A stretch of DNA of 64,000 nt, taken from Anaeromyxobacter oryzae. GTDB taxonomy: Bacteria; Myxococcota; Myxococcia; Myxococcales; Anaeromyxobacteraceae. Positions 25,984 through 35,300 of the stretch are shown here, piece after piece. Each line of letters opens with the position of its first letter. Position 1 is the stretch's first letter. The position numbers and the translations under genes are program-made. The stretch is taken from the NCBI RefSeq assembly GCF_023169945.1, contig NZ_AP025591.1, positions 2,502,501 to 2,566,500 of the forward strand. Direction: 5' to 3'. Under the pieces are notes generated by a model. The model was not told where the DNA came from, ran no database searches, and saw only the letters and a program-made list of their open reading frames with translations.

Positions 25984-26631
25984 ATGAAGCCCACCGATCC
26001 CGGCGCGCACCCGCAGGCCGACGAGCGCGAGGACGGAGCCTGGCGGACGACCCGCCGCGAGTTCCTCGCCTACTCCGCCGTGGGCACGGGGGTCGCCGTC
26101 GGGCTGCCGGGCGGCGCGGCGGCCGCGCCCGCCGCATCCGAGCTGCGCGGCCCGGGCGAGGTCGCCATCACGCTCCGCGTGAACGGGGGGCGGCGGCGCG
26201 TCTCGGTGCTCCCATCCACCTCGCTCGCCGAGGCGCTCCGGGATCGGCTGGGGCTCACCGGCACGAAGGTGGGCTGCGATCGCGGCGCCTGCTCGGCGTG
26301 CACCGTCCTCCTCGACGGCATGCCCGTCTCGTCGTGCCTGACGTTCGCGCTCGACGTGGGCGATCGCGAGGTGACCACGATCGAGGGGCTCGCGCGCGGC
26401 GCGGCGCTCCACCCCGTCCAGGAGGCGTTCATCGCGCACGACGCGCTCCAGTGCGGGTTCTGCACGCCCGGGATGGTGATGAGCTGCGCCGCCCTGCTCG
26501 CGCACAACCCTTCCCCCACCCTCGACGACGTGAAGGCGGCGGTGGCGGGCAACGCCTGCCGCTGCGGCACTTACCCCAAGGTCTTCGAGGCGGTCCTCGC
26601 CGCCGCGGGCCAGGGGCTCACGCGGAAGTGA
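25984..26631 (+). CDS. paoA: Aldehyde oxidoreductase [2Fe-2S] subunit (PaoA-like)
   Basis: A 215-residue xanthine-oxidase-family iron-sulfur subunit. A Tat signal (TTRREFLAYS, residues 22-31) marks it as periplasmic, as in E. coli PaoA (YagT). Two [2Fe-2S] sites are present: the plant-type CDRGACSACT with a following Cys, and the helical CGFCTPGM...CRCGTY. A GGAGGAGG ribosome site precedes the ATG. First gene of a five-gene operon whose products assemble a periplasmic molybdenum enzyme that oxidises aldehydes to acids. Confidence 0.9.
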   Translation: MKPTDPGAHPQADEREDGAWRTTRREFLAYSAVGTGVAVGLPGGAAAAPAASELRGPGEVAITLRVNGGRRRVSVLPSTSLAEALRDRLGLTGTKVGCDRGACSACTVLLDGMPVSSCLTFALDVGDREVTTIEGLARGAALHPVQEAFIAHDALQCGFCTPGMVMSCAALLAHNPSPTLDDVKAAVAGNACRCGTYPKVFEAVLAAAGQGLTRK

Positions 26632-26638
26632 GGCGAGC

Positions 26639-29005
26639 ATGGCGTCTCCCGACGACGGCGCGGGCGCGACCCGCGCCACCTTCCCCATCGGCATCGCGGG
26701 CGAGGATCTGCACCCCGAGGAGCGCGACCTGCCCGCGGGCGAGCCGCCGCCCTGGCCGGCGAACGCCGACCTCCGCGTGGTCGGCAAGCGCACGCGCCGG
26801 CTCGACGGGCGCGCCAAGGTGACGGGTCAGGCGCGCTACACGAGCGACGTCCGCCTCCGCGGGCTCCTCCACGCGCGCCGGATCGTCTCGACGGTCCCGC
26901 ACGCCCGGATCCGCGGGATCGACACCTCCGCGGCCGAGCGGCTCCCCGGCGTCCGCGCCGTCCACCTCCTCGGGAAGCCCGTCGACGGCCCCGTGCTCCG
27001 CGACGCATCGGTGGAGGCGGGCGGCCGCTTCCCCACGGTCCGCTACGTGGGCCAGCCGCTCGGTGCGATCGCGGCGACCTCGCCGGAGATCGCGGACGAG
27101 GCGGTCCGCCTCGTCCGCGTCGAGTACGAGCCGCTCCCGTTCACGGTCGATCTCGACGAGGCGCTCCGGCCCGACGCGCCGCTCGTCTATCCCGGGCCGG
27201 TGGACCAGGAGGGCAGCGCCGGCGGCGGCGGCTCGAAGGAGGGGCTCCCGCAGCGCGGGAACCTGCGCGGCCCGGTGAAGGCGTCCCGCGGCGACGTGGA
27301 GAAGGGGTTCGCCGAGGCAGACGTCGTCGTCGAGGCGGCGTTCACGACGCAGGTGCAGACCCACTCCGCGCTGGAGACCCACGGCGTCGTCGCCGACTGG
27401 CAGCCGGACGGCCTCGTGGTCTACGCGTCCACCCAGGGCGTGGTGGGCGTGCGCGACGATCTCGCGGAGTGGTTCTCGCTCCCGCCGGGGAAGGTCCGGG
27501 TCGTCACCGACTTCATGGGCGGCGGGTTCGGCGCGAAGTTCGGCGCGGGGCACTACGGGATCCTCGCCGCGGCCCTCTCCCGGAAGGCGGGCCGGCCGGT
27601 CCGGCTCGTGCTCGACCGCCGCGAGGAGCACACGTCCGTCGGGAACCGACCGGCGACCCGGCAGAAGCTCCGGATCGGCGCGAAGCGCGACGGCGCCCTC
27701 ACCGCCGTCGCGCTCGAGGCGGTCGGCACGGCCGGCGTCGGCACCGGCGCCGGGGTCGGCTTCTGCGCCGAGCGGATGTACGCGTGCCCGAGCTTCTCGG
27801 GGTCGCAGGCGGACGTCTTCGTGAACGCCGGGCCGGGCGCGGCGTTCCGCGCGCCGGGCATGCCCCAGGGGATCTTCGCGCTCGAGGGGCTCCTCGACGA
27901 GCTCGCCGACCGGCTCGGGATGGACCCGCTCGCCCTGCGCGACCGGATCGACACCGTCGAGCTCTCCGGGGCGCGGGCGCGGAAGGTCGAGCGCCGGGTC
28001 GGCGCGGAGAAGGTCGACTGGGCGCGGCGGCGGCACCCGCCCGGCGCTGAGCCGGGCCCGGTGAAGCGCGGGCTCGGGTTCGCGCAGGCGATCTGGCCGC
28101 ACATCGTGTTCGTCGGCGCGGAGTGCGAGGTCGTGATCGCGCGGAGCGGCGCGGTCGAGGTCCGCTCGGCGACGCAGGACATCGGCACCGGCACGCGGAC
28201 CGTGCTCGCGCAGGTGGTCGCCGAGGAGCTCGGGCTCCGGCTCGAGGACGTGGCGGTCCGGATCGGCGACTCCGCCCTCCCGCCCGGCCCCGGCTCCGGA
28301 GGGTCGAACGTGACGGGCACGATCACGCCCGTCGCGCGGGCCGCGGCGCACGAGGCGGGGCTCCTCCTGCGCACCCGGGCGGCGCGGCGGCTCGGGGTCG
28401 CGCCGGACGCGCTCACGCTCCGGGACGGCGCCGCCGTCGTCGCTGCGGACCCGGCGCGGAGGATCACCTTCCGCGAGGCGGCCGCGCTCGGGAAGGACAT
28501 CCGGGTCCGGCGGGAGCGGAAGGACAACTACGGGCATGGCGGCGGTCCGCGGGGCGCCATGGGCGGCGTCCAGTTCGCGGAGGTCGCCGTCGACGTGGAG
28601 ACCGGGATCGTCCGGGTCGAGCGGATCGTCGCCGTCCACGACTGCGGCCGGCCGGTGAACCCGCTGGCCGTGGAGAGCCAGGTGAACGGCGGGATCCTGC
28701 ACGGCCTCTCCTGGGCGCTCCTCGAGGACCGCATCCTGGACCGCGCCACCGGACGCATGGTGAATCCCAACCTGGAGCAGTACAAGCTCGCGGGCGCGAG
28801 AGAGACGCCGCGCATCGAGGTCGTGCTCCTCGAGGAGTACCGCGGCCGGAGCGCGACCGACGCCACCGGCATCGGCGAGCCCGCCAACATCGCCACCGCG
28901 GCGGCGATCGCGAACGCCGTCCACAACGCCGTGGGCGTGAGGGTCCGTGACCTCCCCATCACCCCGGCGCGGGTGCTCGCCGCCCTCGCGACCCGGAGGG
29001 GCTGA
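26639..29005 (+). CDS. paoC: Aldehyde oxidoreductase molybdopterin subunit (PaoC-like)
   Basis: The 788-residue catalytic subunit of the xanthine oxidase family. It has the N-terminal aldehyde-oxidase domain (DGRAKVTGQARYTSDV) and the Moco-binding domain with QTHSALETH, GGGFGAKFG, AFRAPGMPQG and the C-terminal GIGEPAN, where Glu747 is the catalytic base. Length and motif order fit PaoC (YagR). It has no signal of its own and would leave the cell by riding on the Tat signal of the small subunit. Spaced 7 bp from the small-subunit gene and 2 bp from the FAD gene. Confidence 0.92.
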   Translation: MASPDDGAGATRATFPIGIAGEDLHPEERDLPAGEPPPWPANADLRVVGKRTRRLDGRAKVTGQARYTSDVRLRGLLHARRIVSTVPHARIRGIDTSAAERLPGVRAVHLLGKPVDGPVLRDASVEAGGRFPTVRYVGQPLGAIAATSPEIADEAVRLVRVEYEPLPFTVDLDEALRPDAPLVYPGPVDQEGSAGGGGSKEGLPQRGNLRGPVKASRGDVEKGFAEADVVVEAAFTTQVQTHSALETHGVVADWQPDGLVVYASTQGVVGVRDDLAEWFSLPPGKVRVVTDFMGGGFGAKFGAGHYGILAAALSRKAGRPVRLVLDRREEHTSVGNRPATRQKLRIGAKRDGALTAVALEAVGTAGVGTGAGVGFCAERMYACPSFSGSQADVFVNAGPGAAFRAPGMPQGIFALEGLLDELADRLGMDPLALRDRIDTVELSGARARKVERRVGAEKVDWARRRHPPGAEPGPVKRGLGFAQAIWPHIVFVGAECEVVIARSGAVEVRSATQDIGTGTRTVLAQVVAEELGLRLEDVAVRIGDSALPPGPGSGGSNVTGTITPVARAAAHEAGLLLRTRAARRLGVAPDALTLRDGAAVVAADPARRITFREAAALGKDIRVRRERKDNYGHGGGPRGAMGGVQFAEVAVDVETGIVRVERIVAVHDCGRPVNPLAVESQVNGGILHGLSWALLEDRILDRATGRMVNPNLEQYKLAGARETPRIEVVLLEEYRGRSATDATGIGEPANIATAAAIANAVHNAVGVRVRDLPITPARVLAALATRRG

Positions 29006-29007
29006 TC

Positions 29008-29985
29008 ATGCGCTCGTTCGAGTGGAGCGATCCGCCGACCATCGAGGACGCGCTCGCGCAGCTCCGCCCCGGCGCCGTCGCGAAGGCCGGCGGCGTGGAT
29101 CTCTCGGATCGCCTGAAGGAGCGGCTGGACGCGCCCGCGCGGCTCGTGAACCTGAGGCGCATCCCCGCCCTCGACGGCGTCCGCGACGCGGGCGGCGGGC
29201 TCGAGCTCGGCCCGCTCGTCACCCTCGCCCGGCTCGCGGACCACCCGCTCGTGGTCCAGCGCTTCCCCGCCGTCGCCGAGGCGGCGCGCCGCGCGGCGAC
29301 GCCCAACGTCCGGAACCAGGCGACGGTCGGCGGGAACCTGCTGCAGCGGCCCCGGTGCTGGTACTTCCGGCAGGCGGACTTCCCGTGCCGCCGCAAGGGC
29401 GGCGACACCTGCTTCGCGCTCGAGGGGCGGAACCAGTACCACGCGGTGTTCGCGAACGACCTGTGCGCAATCGTGCACCCGAGCGACCTCGCGACGGCGC
29501 TCGTGGCGCACGGCGCGGAGGTGGACGTCCGGAGCCGCAGCCGCGCGCGGCGCCTGGCGCTCGAGGCCCTCTACGTCCTGCCGGACGAGGACGTGACGCG
29601 CGAGCACCGGGTCGCGCCGGACGAGCTCCTCGTGGGGATCCGTCTCCCCGCCCCCGCGCCGGGGGTGCGCGGCGCGTACGTGAAGATCGGCGAGCGCGAC
29701 TCGGCGGACTGGCCCATCGCCAGCGCCGCGGCGGTCCTCGCCCTCGACGGCGCGATCTGCCGGCGGGCGACGCTCGTCCTCGGCGCGGCGGCGCCGGTGC
29801 CGTGGCGCGCGCGCGAGGCGGAGGGCGCGCTCGAGGGCCGGCGCGTGGACGCCGCGGCCGCGGCGGACGCCGCCCGGGCGGCGCTCGCGAAGGCGCGGCC
29901 GCTCTCCGAGAACCGCTACAAGGTGGCGGTGCTCGAGGCGGCGCTCCGGCGGGCGATCCTCGCCGCCGCGGGGAGCGCCGCGTGA
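29008..29985 (+). CDS. paoB: Aldehyde oxidoreductase FAD subunit with extra Fe-S motif (PaoB-like)
   Basis: A 325-residue FAD-binding subunit (PCMH-type). FAD contacts are AGGVDL near residue 27 and ATVGGNLLQ (105-113). A cysteine-bearing insertion (Cys117, Cys127, Cys135 and Cys153, around PRCWYFRQADFPCRRK) matches the [4Fe-4S]-binding loop found in PaoB and 4-hydroxybenzoyl-CoA reductase but absent from ordinary xanthine dehydrogenases. Its TGA overlaps the next start (GTGA). Confidence 0.9.
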   Translation: MRSFEWSDPPTIEDALAQLRPGAVAKAGGVDLSDRLKERLDAPARLVNLRRIPALDGVRDAGGGLELGPLVTLARLADHPLVVQRFPAVAEAARRAATPNVRNQATVGGNLLQRPRCWYFRQADFPCRRKGGDTCFALEGRNQYHAVFANDLCAIVHPSDLATALVAHGAEVDVRSRSRARRLALEALYVLPDEDVTREHRVAPDELLVGIRLPAPAPGVRGAYVKIGERDSADWPIASAAAVLALDGAICRRATLVLGAAAPVPWRAREAEGALEGRRVDAAAAADAARAALAKARPLSENRYKVAVLEAALRRAILAAAGSAA

Positions 29986-30251
29986 GCGCCGCGGCGCGCG
30001 CGGAGGTCTGCCGGTGGCTGCGGTCGCGCTCCGCGTACGGCCGGACGGCGGAGGGCGCGGAGTGGCTCGCCGGGGCTTCGACGGTCGAGGGTTACTGGTG
30101 TCTCCGCACGATGGAGCCGGCCGGACCGGACGACGCGCTCGCCGAGCCCGGCGCGTGCCGGCCCGGGCGCGCCTGCTTCGCGGCGGCGGGCGAGGCGCTC
30201 GCGGCGGCGGACCCCGGCGCGTCCGCGCCGAGGAGCGGGGGCGGCGCGTGA
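29982..30251 (+). CDS. Unknown small protein in Pao operon
   Basis: An 89-residue soluble-looking protein I do not recognise. It starts at a GTG overlapping the FAD-subunit stop and ends in a GTGA overlap with mocA, so it is translated as part of the operon. It contains four Cys (EVCRW, GYWCLRT and the pair GACRPGRACF) and an Ala/Gly-rich tail. The position between the enzyme and its cofactor-maturation gene suggests an assembly or chaperone role, but that is inference only. Confidence 0.6.
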   Translation: MSAAARAEVCRWLRSRSAYGRTAEGAEWLAGASTVEGYWCLRTMEPAGPDDALAEPGACRPGRACFAAAGEALAAADPGASAPRSGGGA

Positions 30252-30853
30252 CGAGTCCGTGCGACGGCTGCATCGGCGGCGTCGTGCTGGCCGCGGGGCG
30301 CTCGGTCCGGCTCGGGACGCCGAAGCAGCTCCTCGTGCTCGAGGGGGAGGCGCTCGTCCGGCGCGCGGCGCGGGCGGCGGTCGAGGCGGGGCTCTGGCCC
30401 GTCGTGGTCGTCGTCGGTGATCACGCGGACGAGGTCCGCGGCGCGCTCGCCGGTCTGCCGGTCGCGACGGTGGCGAACCCGCAGTACGAGACGGGGATGG
30501 CGAGCTCGCTGCGGCGCGGCCTCGCGCGGCTCACGGAGTGCGCGCCCGACGCGGCGGGCGTGGTGGTGCTCGCCTGCGATCAGCCGCGGGTCTCGGCGGA
30601 GCACGTCGAGGCGCTCGTCGAGGCCCAGCGGCAGGCCGGGAAGCTCGTCGCCGCGTCGTCGTACTCCGGCGCGCTCGGGGTGCCGGCCCTGTTCGCGGCG
30701 GCGGTCTTCCCCGAGCTGCTCGCGCTCGAGGGCGATCGCGGCGCGCGCGGCGTCGTCGAGAGGGATCCGGCGCGCGTCTGCGCGGTGCCGCTCGAGGGCG
30801 GGGAGCTCGACGTGGACACGCCGGAGGACTGGGACCGCGCGCGGGGGCGGTGA
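30248..30853 (+). CDS. mocA: Molybdenum cofactor cytidylyltransferase (MocA-like)
   Basis: A 201-residue nucleotidyltransferase. The signature LAAGRSVRLGTPKQLL lies near the N-terminus, with a ACDQP metal-binding Asp in the middle and DVDTPEDW at the end. MocA joins CMP to molybdopterin to make the dinucleotide cofactor required by Pao-type enzymes, so its place at the end of this operon fits. The GTG at 30248 overlaps the stop of the 89-aa gene. A short extra Cys pair (CDGC) occurs at residues 5-8. Confidence 0.85.
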   Translation: MTSPCDGCIGGVVLAAGRSVRLGTPKQLLVLEGEALVRRAARAAVEAGLWPVVVVVGDHADEVRGALAGLPVATVANPQYETGMASSLRRGLARLTECAPDAAGVVVLACDQPRVSAEHVEALVEAQRQAGKLVAASSYSGALGVPALFAAAVFPELLALEGDRGARGVVERDPARVCAVPLEGGELDVDTPEDWDRARGR

Positions 30854-30873
30854 CGCACCTCCGGCCGCGCCCC

Positions 30874-31992
30874 TCAGAACCCCCGCGCCCAGGCGAGACC
30901 GAAGACGACGTCCGGCGCGTTCGAGTCGTAGAACCAGCGCGGGCCGGGATCGTCCGGGAGCCGTTGACCCGGCGTGAAGTCCTCGGAGAAAAACGCGGTC
31001 AGCTCCCCCACGCGGATGCCCCCGCTCACCTGGTTGTGCACGCGAAACAGCGAGTACCAGACCGTCGCCTCCGGCTCCGTCTCGTCCGGCGCGAGCTTCC
31101 AGCCGGCCTCCATGAGCGGGCTCGACAGCCGATCCTCCAGGACGAGCGCGACGCCGCCGCCGACGCGCAGCACCAACGACAGGTCGAACCCGCCCTGCAC
31201 CCGGCGCGGCTGGAGGGCGAAGCTCCCCGGCAGCCCGCCGACCACCCGGACGGACGCGAGCGCGTGCACCGTCAACCGTCCGGTCCGCCCCGACGCCGCG
31301 AGGCCGAGCCCCGCGTCGGCGGTGCCGGACCCGGCGAACCGGCCGCGCGCGCCGGTCGGGAGCTTCACGTCGAGCCGCAGCGCCAGCGCGCCGCGCGGCG
31401 GGAGCGCCGGCTGCGCCGGATCCGCGCCGGTGCTCGCGAGCTCGAGCTGCGTGCGGAGGACGAGGTCGGCCAGGGCGAGACGATCGGAGTGGACGTCTCC
31501 GATCGTGTGGCCGCCCTCCTCGGAAAGGTGGAGGTTCACCTGGTCGCGCGGGTACAGCTGGCGCTCGAAGTTCCAGGACCCGACGAGGCCGTGCCAGCTC
31601 TCGATGGGTCGATCGGTCCAGCCGCCCCACTCCACGAACGCGCGGGCCTCGAGCGTCGTCGAGAGCCGCCGCGCGAACGCGGCGTCGACCAGGCGGCGCC
31701 ACGGGACCGTGAGCGACACCTGGAGCGTGTCGACCTGCAGGTCGTCCTGGATCGACACCGTGCGGCCGCCGCGGACGAGCACCGTCGGCTTCGACCAGTC
31801 GTTCGCGAGCCACCAGCGCACGTCGAGCGCGATCGCGGCAGGCGCGCGCGCGTCGGCGAGCGGCATGTCGAGGAAGAGCGCGCGGAACGGACCGGGCGTG
31901 GCGACCCCCAGCGGCGCATCGGGCAGGGCCGCACGCGCGGGCGCCGCGGCGAGGAGGAGCGCGCCGAGGGCGCAGCGCAGGGCGGCAGGCAT
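30874..31992 (-). CDS. Outer-membrane beta-barrel protein (DUF3187-like)
   Basis: A 372-residue exported protein. The Sec signal (residues about 1-21, ending ARAA) is followed by alternating hydrophobic/polar strands, and the chain ends in Phe, typical of outer-membrane barrels. The overall pattern (ALDVRWWLANDW near the start, LRLDVKLPTG in the middle, DVVFGLAWARGF at the end) resembles DUF3187. Function unknown. It converges on mocA with a 20-bp gap and is divergent from the giant gene at 32396. Confidence 0.7.
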   Translation of the reverse strand: MPAALRCALGALLLAAAPARAALPDAPLGVATPGPFRALFLDMPLADARAPAAIALDVRWWLANDWSKPTVLVRGGRTVSIQDDLQVDTLQVSLTVPWRRLVDAAFARRLSTTLEARAFVEWGGWTDRPIESWHGLVGSWNFERQLYPRDQVNLHLSEEGGHTIGDVHSDRLALADLVLRTQLELASTGADPAQPALPPRGALALRLDVKLPTGARGRFAGSGTADAGLGLAASGRTGRLTVHALASVRVVGGLPGSFALQPRRVQGGFDLSLVLRVGGGVALVLEDRLSSPLMEAGWKLAPDETEPEATVWYSLFRVHNQVSGGIRVGELTAFFSEDFTPGQRLPDDPGPRWFYDSNAPDVVFGLAWARGF

Positions 31993-32331
31993 CCGGGTGC
32001 GGGCGGAAATCTAGCGGCACCGGCGAGGTGGTGCATGGGGCGCGGCAAACGGCGGCGCGCGACGGTGCGCGGCCACGGCGGCCGCCGACACGCGAACGCG
32101 GACCCGAGCGCGAACCCGGCGCCCTTGCCCGCTGGCGGGTGCGGAGAGACTCGGGGTGCACGGGCACGGGGCACGATGCGCGTCACCGGCCGTCGCTCGT
32201 CTCGAAGTGACCCCAGTCACGCCGCCCGTCCGGGCCCTCGCCTAAGGTGCCCCTGCAGCCTGCGGGACACGCCGCCGTGTGCGCCCGGACACGCCGCGCC
32301 CGCCGCCCGCGCCGCCGTGCGGCGACGACGC

Positions 32332-32347
32332 TGGCGCGCGGCTTGCT
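32332..32347 (+). promoter_or_regulatory. Strong candidate sigma-54 promoter for giant gene-A2M-pbpC operon
   Basis: TGGCGCGCGGCTTGCT matches the -24/-12 consensus TGGCACG-N4-TTGCW at 11 of 12 defined positions with exact spacing. It lies 48 nt upstream of the giant gene's ATG and would start transcription near 32358. A short dyad GTGAC-N4-GTCAC (32207-32220) about 145 bp further upstream could be an activator site, but is weak evidence alone. The rest of the gap 31993-32395 shows no gene. Confidence 0.65.
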
Positions 32348-32395
32348 CTTTCTTCGGTTCGAGCCACGCGGCGACGCGCCGCCAGGGGGAACTCC

Positions 32396-35300
32396 ATGCT
32401 GCACCTCGCCGTCCTGCTCGCGGCCTTCCTCCCTGCCGCGGCGGTGAGTCCAGCCCGGGTCCCGGCCCATGGCCGGCAGACCGCGACGCTCACCGTGGAG
32501 CGGCCGGGCATGGTCCGGCTCGCGACGTCGGGCGGCGGCGGGACCGCGTGCACGGTCGTCGACCAGCTGCGCGGCCCGTTCGCCGCGTCCGGCGCGGCGG
32601 GGCGGACCGACTGTGCGCAGGACCTCCTCCTCGACGCCGGCCCGTACCGGCTGCTGCTCGACTCGCGCGAGAAGGGCCAGGGCGAGGTCGCCGTCCAGGC
32701 GGCGCTCTTCGCGGACGTCAACACGCCGCCGGCGCGGCTCGAGCCCGGCGCACCGGTCGAGGCGGAGCTGCCGGACGGAAAGCAGGCCTCGTGGTGGATC
32801 CACCTCGATCGCCGCGCGCCGGTGACGGTGCGCGTCGCCGGCCGCACCGCGGGCGCCGTGCACCTCTGGCGCGGCGGCGCCTGGCGCGAGCCGCTCGAGC
32901 CGCTCCACTCGACCGTCGAGCCGCTCCCGGGCCAGCCCATCCACGAGTGGTGGCTCGAGGGCGTCCTCGAGGCCGGCGACTACCTCCTCACCGCCTACGG
33001 CACGGGCGCGCTCCGCTTCACCCGCGGCGAGGAGCACGCGCGCCTCGCGGTGCAGTACGGCCTCCCGGCGCCGGCCGACCGCGCCGTGCGCGTGAGGCTC
33101 CCGCCGAGCGGGGCCGCGGCGTTCGCCCTCGGCGCGGGCCGGCTCGGCGCGGTGCTGACCGTGACCGCGCCAGGGCCGGGGCCTGCGCGGCTGAGCCTCC
33201 ACCCCCTCGGCCCGGAGGGCTCGCGGATGGGCGAGCAGGAGGGCGGCTGCGAGGTGTCGCCGAAGGCGCTGGTGCCCGAGTGCGGCGCCTGGAGCGGCGA
33301 CGGCGAGGGCCACGTGCTCGTCGTCCGCGGGCCGCCTGGCGCGGAGGCGGAGGTGCGCTGGGCGCCGCTCGGCGCCTCGCCGCGGATGGTGGACGGGGAG
33401 TACCGCGGGCCGGAGCGCCGCGTCGCGCTCGAGCCGCTCGCCGCGGGCGAGTGGCTCGTCGGCGTGCACGACGTCCCCGCCGACCGCGACGCCGCCCCGC
33501 TCGGCTGCGCGCTCGAGCGGCAGCCCGAGAGCGGCGGCCCGCGCGAGATCGTCGCGTGGGACGTCCCGCGCGTCGCGGCGACGCACGGCTGGCGCCGCGC
33601 GTTCAACTACGCGCGCGAGGCGTCGCTCTGGTTCGAGGTCGTCGCGCCGGGCGAGTACGCGATCTCGGCGCAGCGCGCCACCTGCGAGCTCTACCGCGTC
33701 TCCGGCGAGGGCGAGCGGCTCGACGGCGCGCCGAAGGCCTGCGCGCTCCAGCGGCGGCTCGCGCCAGGCATCTACGAGCTGCGGCTTCGCGGCGGCCGGG
33801 ACGGCATCGAGGAGGTCGCGATCGCCCCGAGGGGCGCGCCGATCCGCGAGGCACCGGCGCGCGCGGGCTGCGCGATGCGCGTCGCGGTCGCGACGGGTCA
33901 GCGCTACGCGCTCCTCTCGAGCCGGACGGGCGGCGCGTTCGCCCGCGGCCTCGTCGCGCGGCGGCTGCCGCTCGCGCTCGAGCGGGCGCTGCCGGTCGAG
34001 GTCCACGCCGGCGAGACGCTGACGCTCCCGGTGGACGCGCGCGGACCGATCCGCGTCGCCACGCCCGGCGGCAGCCCCGCGGGCTGCTGGCTCGCGCGGG
34101 GCGGCGCGGGGACGTGGCGCGACGGCGCCTGCTGGCTCCAGGCGAGCGGTTCGGACGAGCTGTCGATCACGGCGAGGCCGGAGGCTCCGCTCGCCGCCTG
34201 GATCGGCCGCCCCGTCGAGACGCTGCCGCCCCCGGCGGCGCCCCGGCCCTGGACGCCCGCGCCCGCCGAGCTCGCGACGCTCGCGCTCGAGCGGCCGGCG
34301 CGCCTCGACCTCGGCCCCGGGGAGGACCACGCCTTCGTCTTCGACGTCGTCGAGGCCGGTCTCTACGACGTCGGCACGGAGGGGCTGCTCCGGACACGCT
34401 GCGCGCTCCGGACGCCTGCGCTCGCCCGGCTCGCCGAGGACGTCGCGGGCGGCCGCGGCCGGAACTGCCTCGTCTCGGCGTGGCTCCGCCCCGGCCGCTA
34501 CCTGGTCTCCGTGCGTGCCGAGGCGCCGAGCCACGGGCGCGCGACGGTGGTCCTCGGCCGGCGGACGGCGCGCGACCTCGCCCGCGTCGCCGCGGACGGC
34601 GAGCTCTTCCATCGCGTGCCCGCGGGCGAGCTCGTGCGCGCCCGCCTGGCGGCGCCGGCGGCGGGCGCGTTCGAGCTCTCCACCGCGGCGCCGGGCGCGG
34701 AGCTGCGCTGCCGGGTGGAGGACGCGACCGGGTGGCCGCTCGCGCCGGTCCCTGGCCCGTGCCGCGTGACGCTCGACCTGCCCGCGGGCGAGGTCGTCCT
34801 CGCGCAGCTCCCGCTCTCGGTGGAGAGCCGCCGCCGCACCGCGATCGTGCGAGCGCGGCCCCCCGAGGTGCTCCGCGGCGAGACCCCGCACACGCTCGCC
34901 TTCTGGACCCGCTACGCGGTCGAGCTCGGGAAGGCAGGCCGGGACGAGCTCAGGTTCGACGTGCCCGCCGAGATGGACGTCTCGATCCTCCTCACGAACG
35001 AGATGATGGGCCGGCTCTACCGCGACGGGGAGGTGGACCCGTTCGCCATCGTGCCGCCCGCGGAGAGCGCCACGCCGGCGGCGATCCCGGACGCGCCGGA
35101 AGCTGCGGAGGGCGAGGCGGAGCACGAGACGGACGACGCGGAGCAAGAGGGCACGGCGGAGGACGAGACCGGAGACGCCGTCGGCGACGCGGCGGCCCCC
35201 CTCACCCCGGCCCTCTTCCCCCGCTCGCGCGGGGGAGGGGGAGCTCTTCCGGACACCGCGACCTCGCGCACGGAGAGCGCTCGCGCGGCGAGCCGGACCT

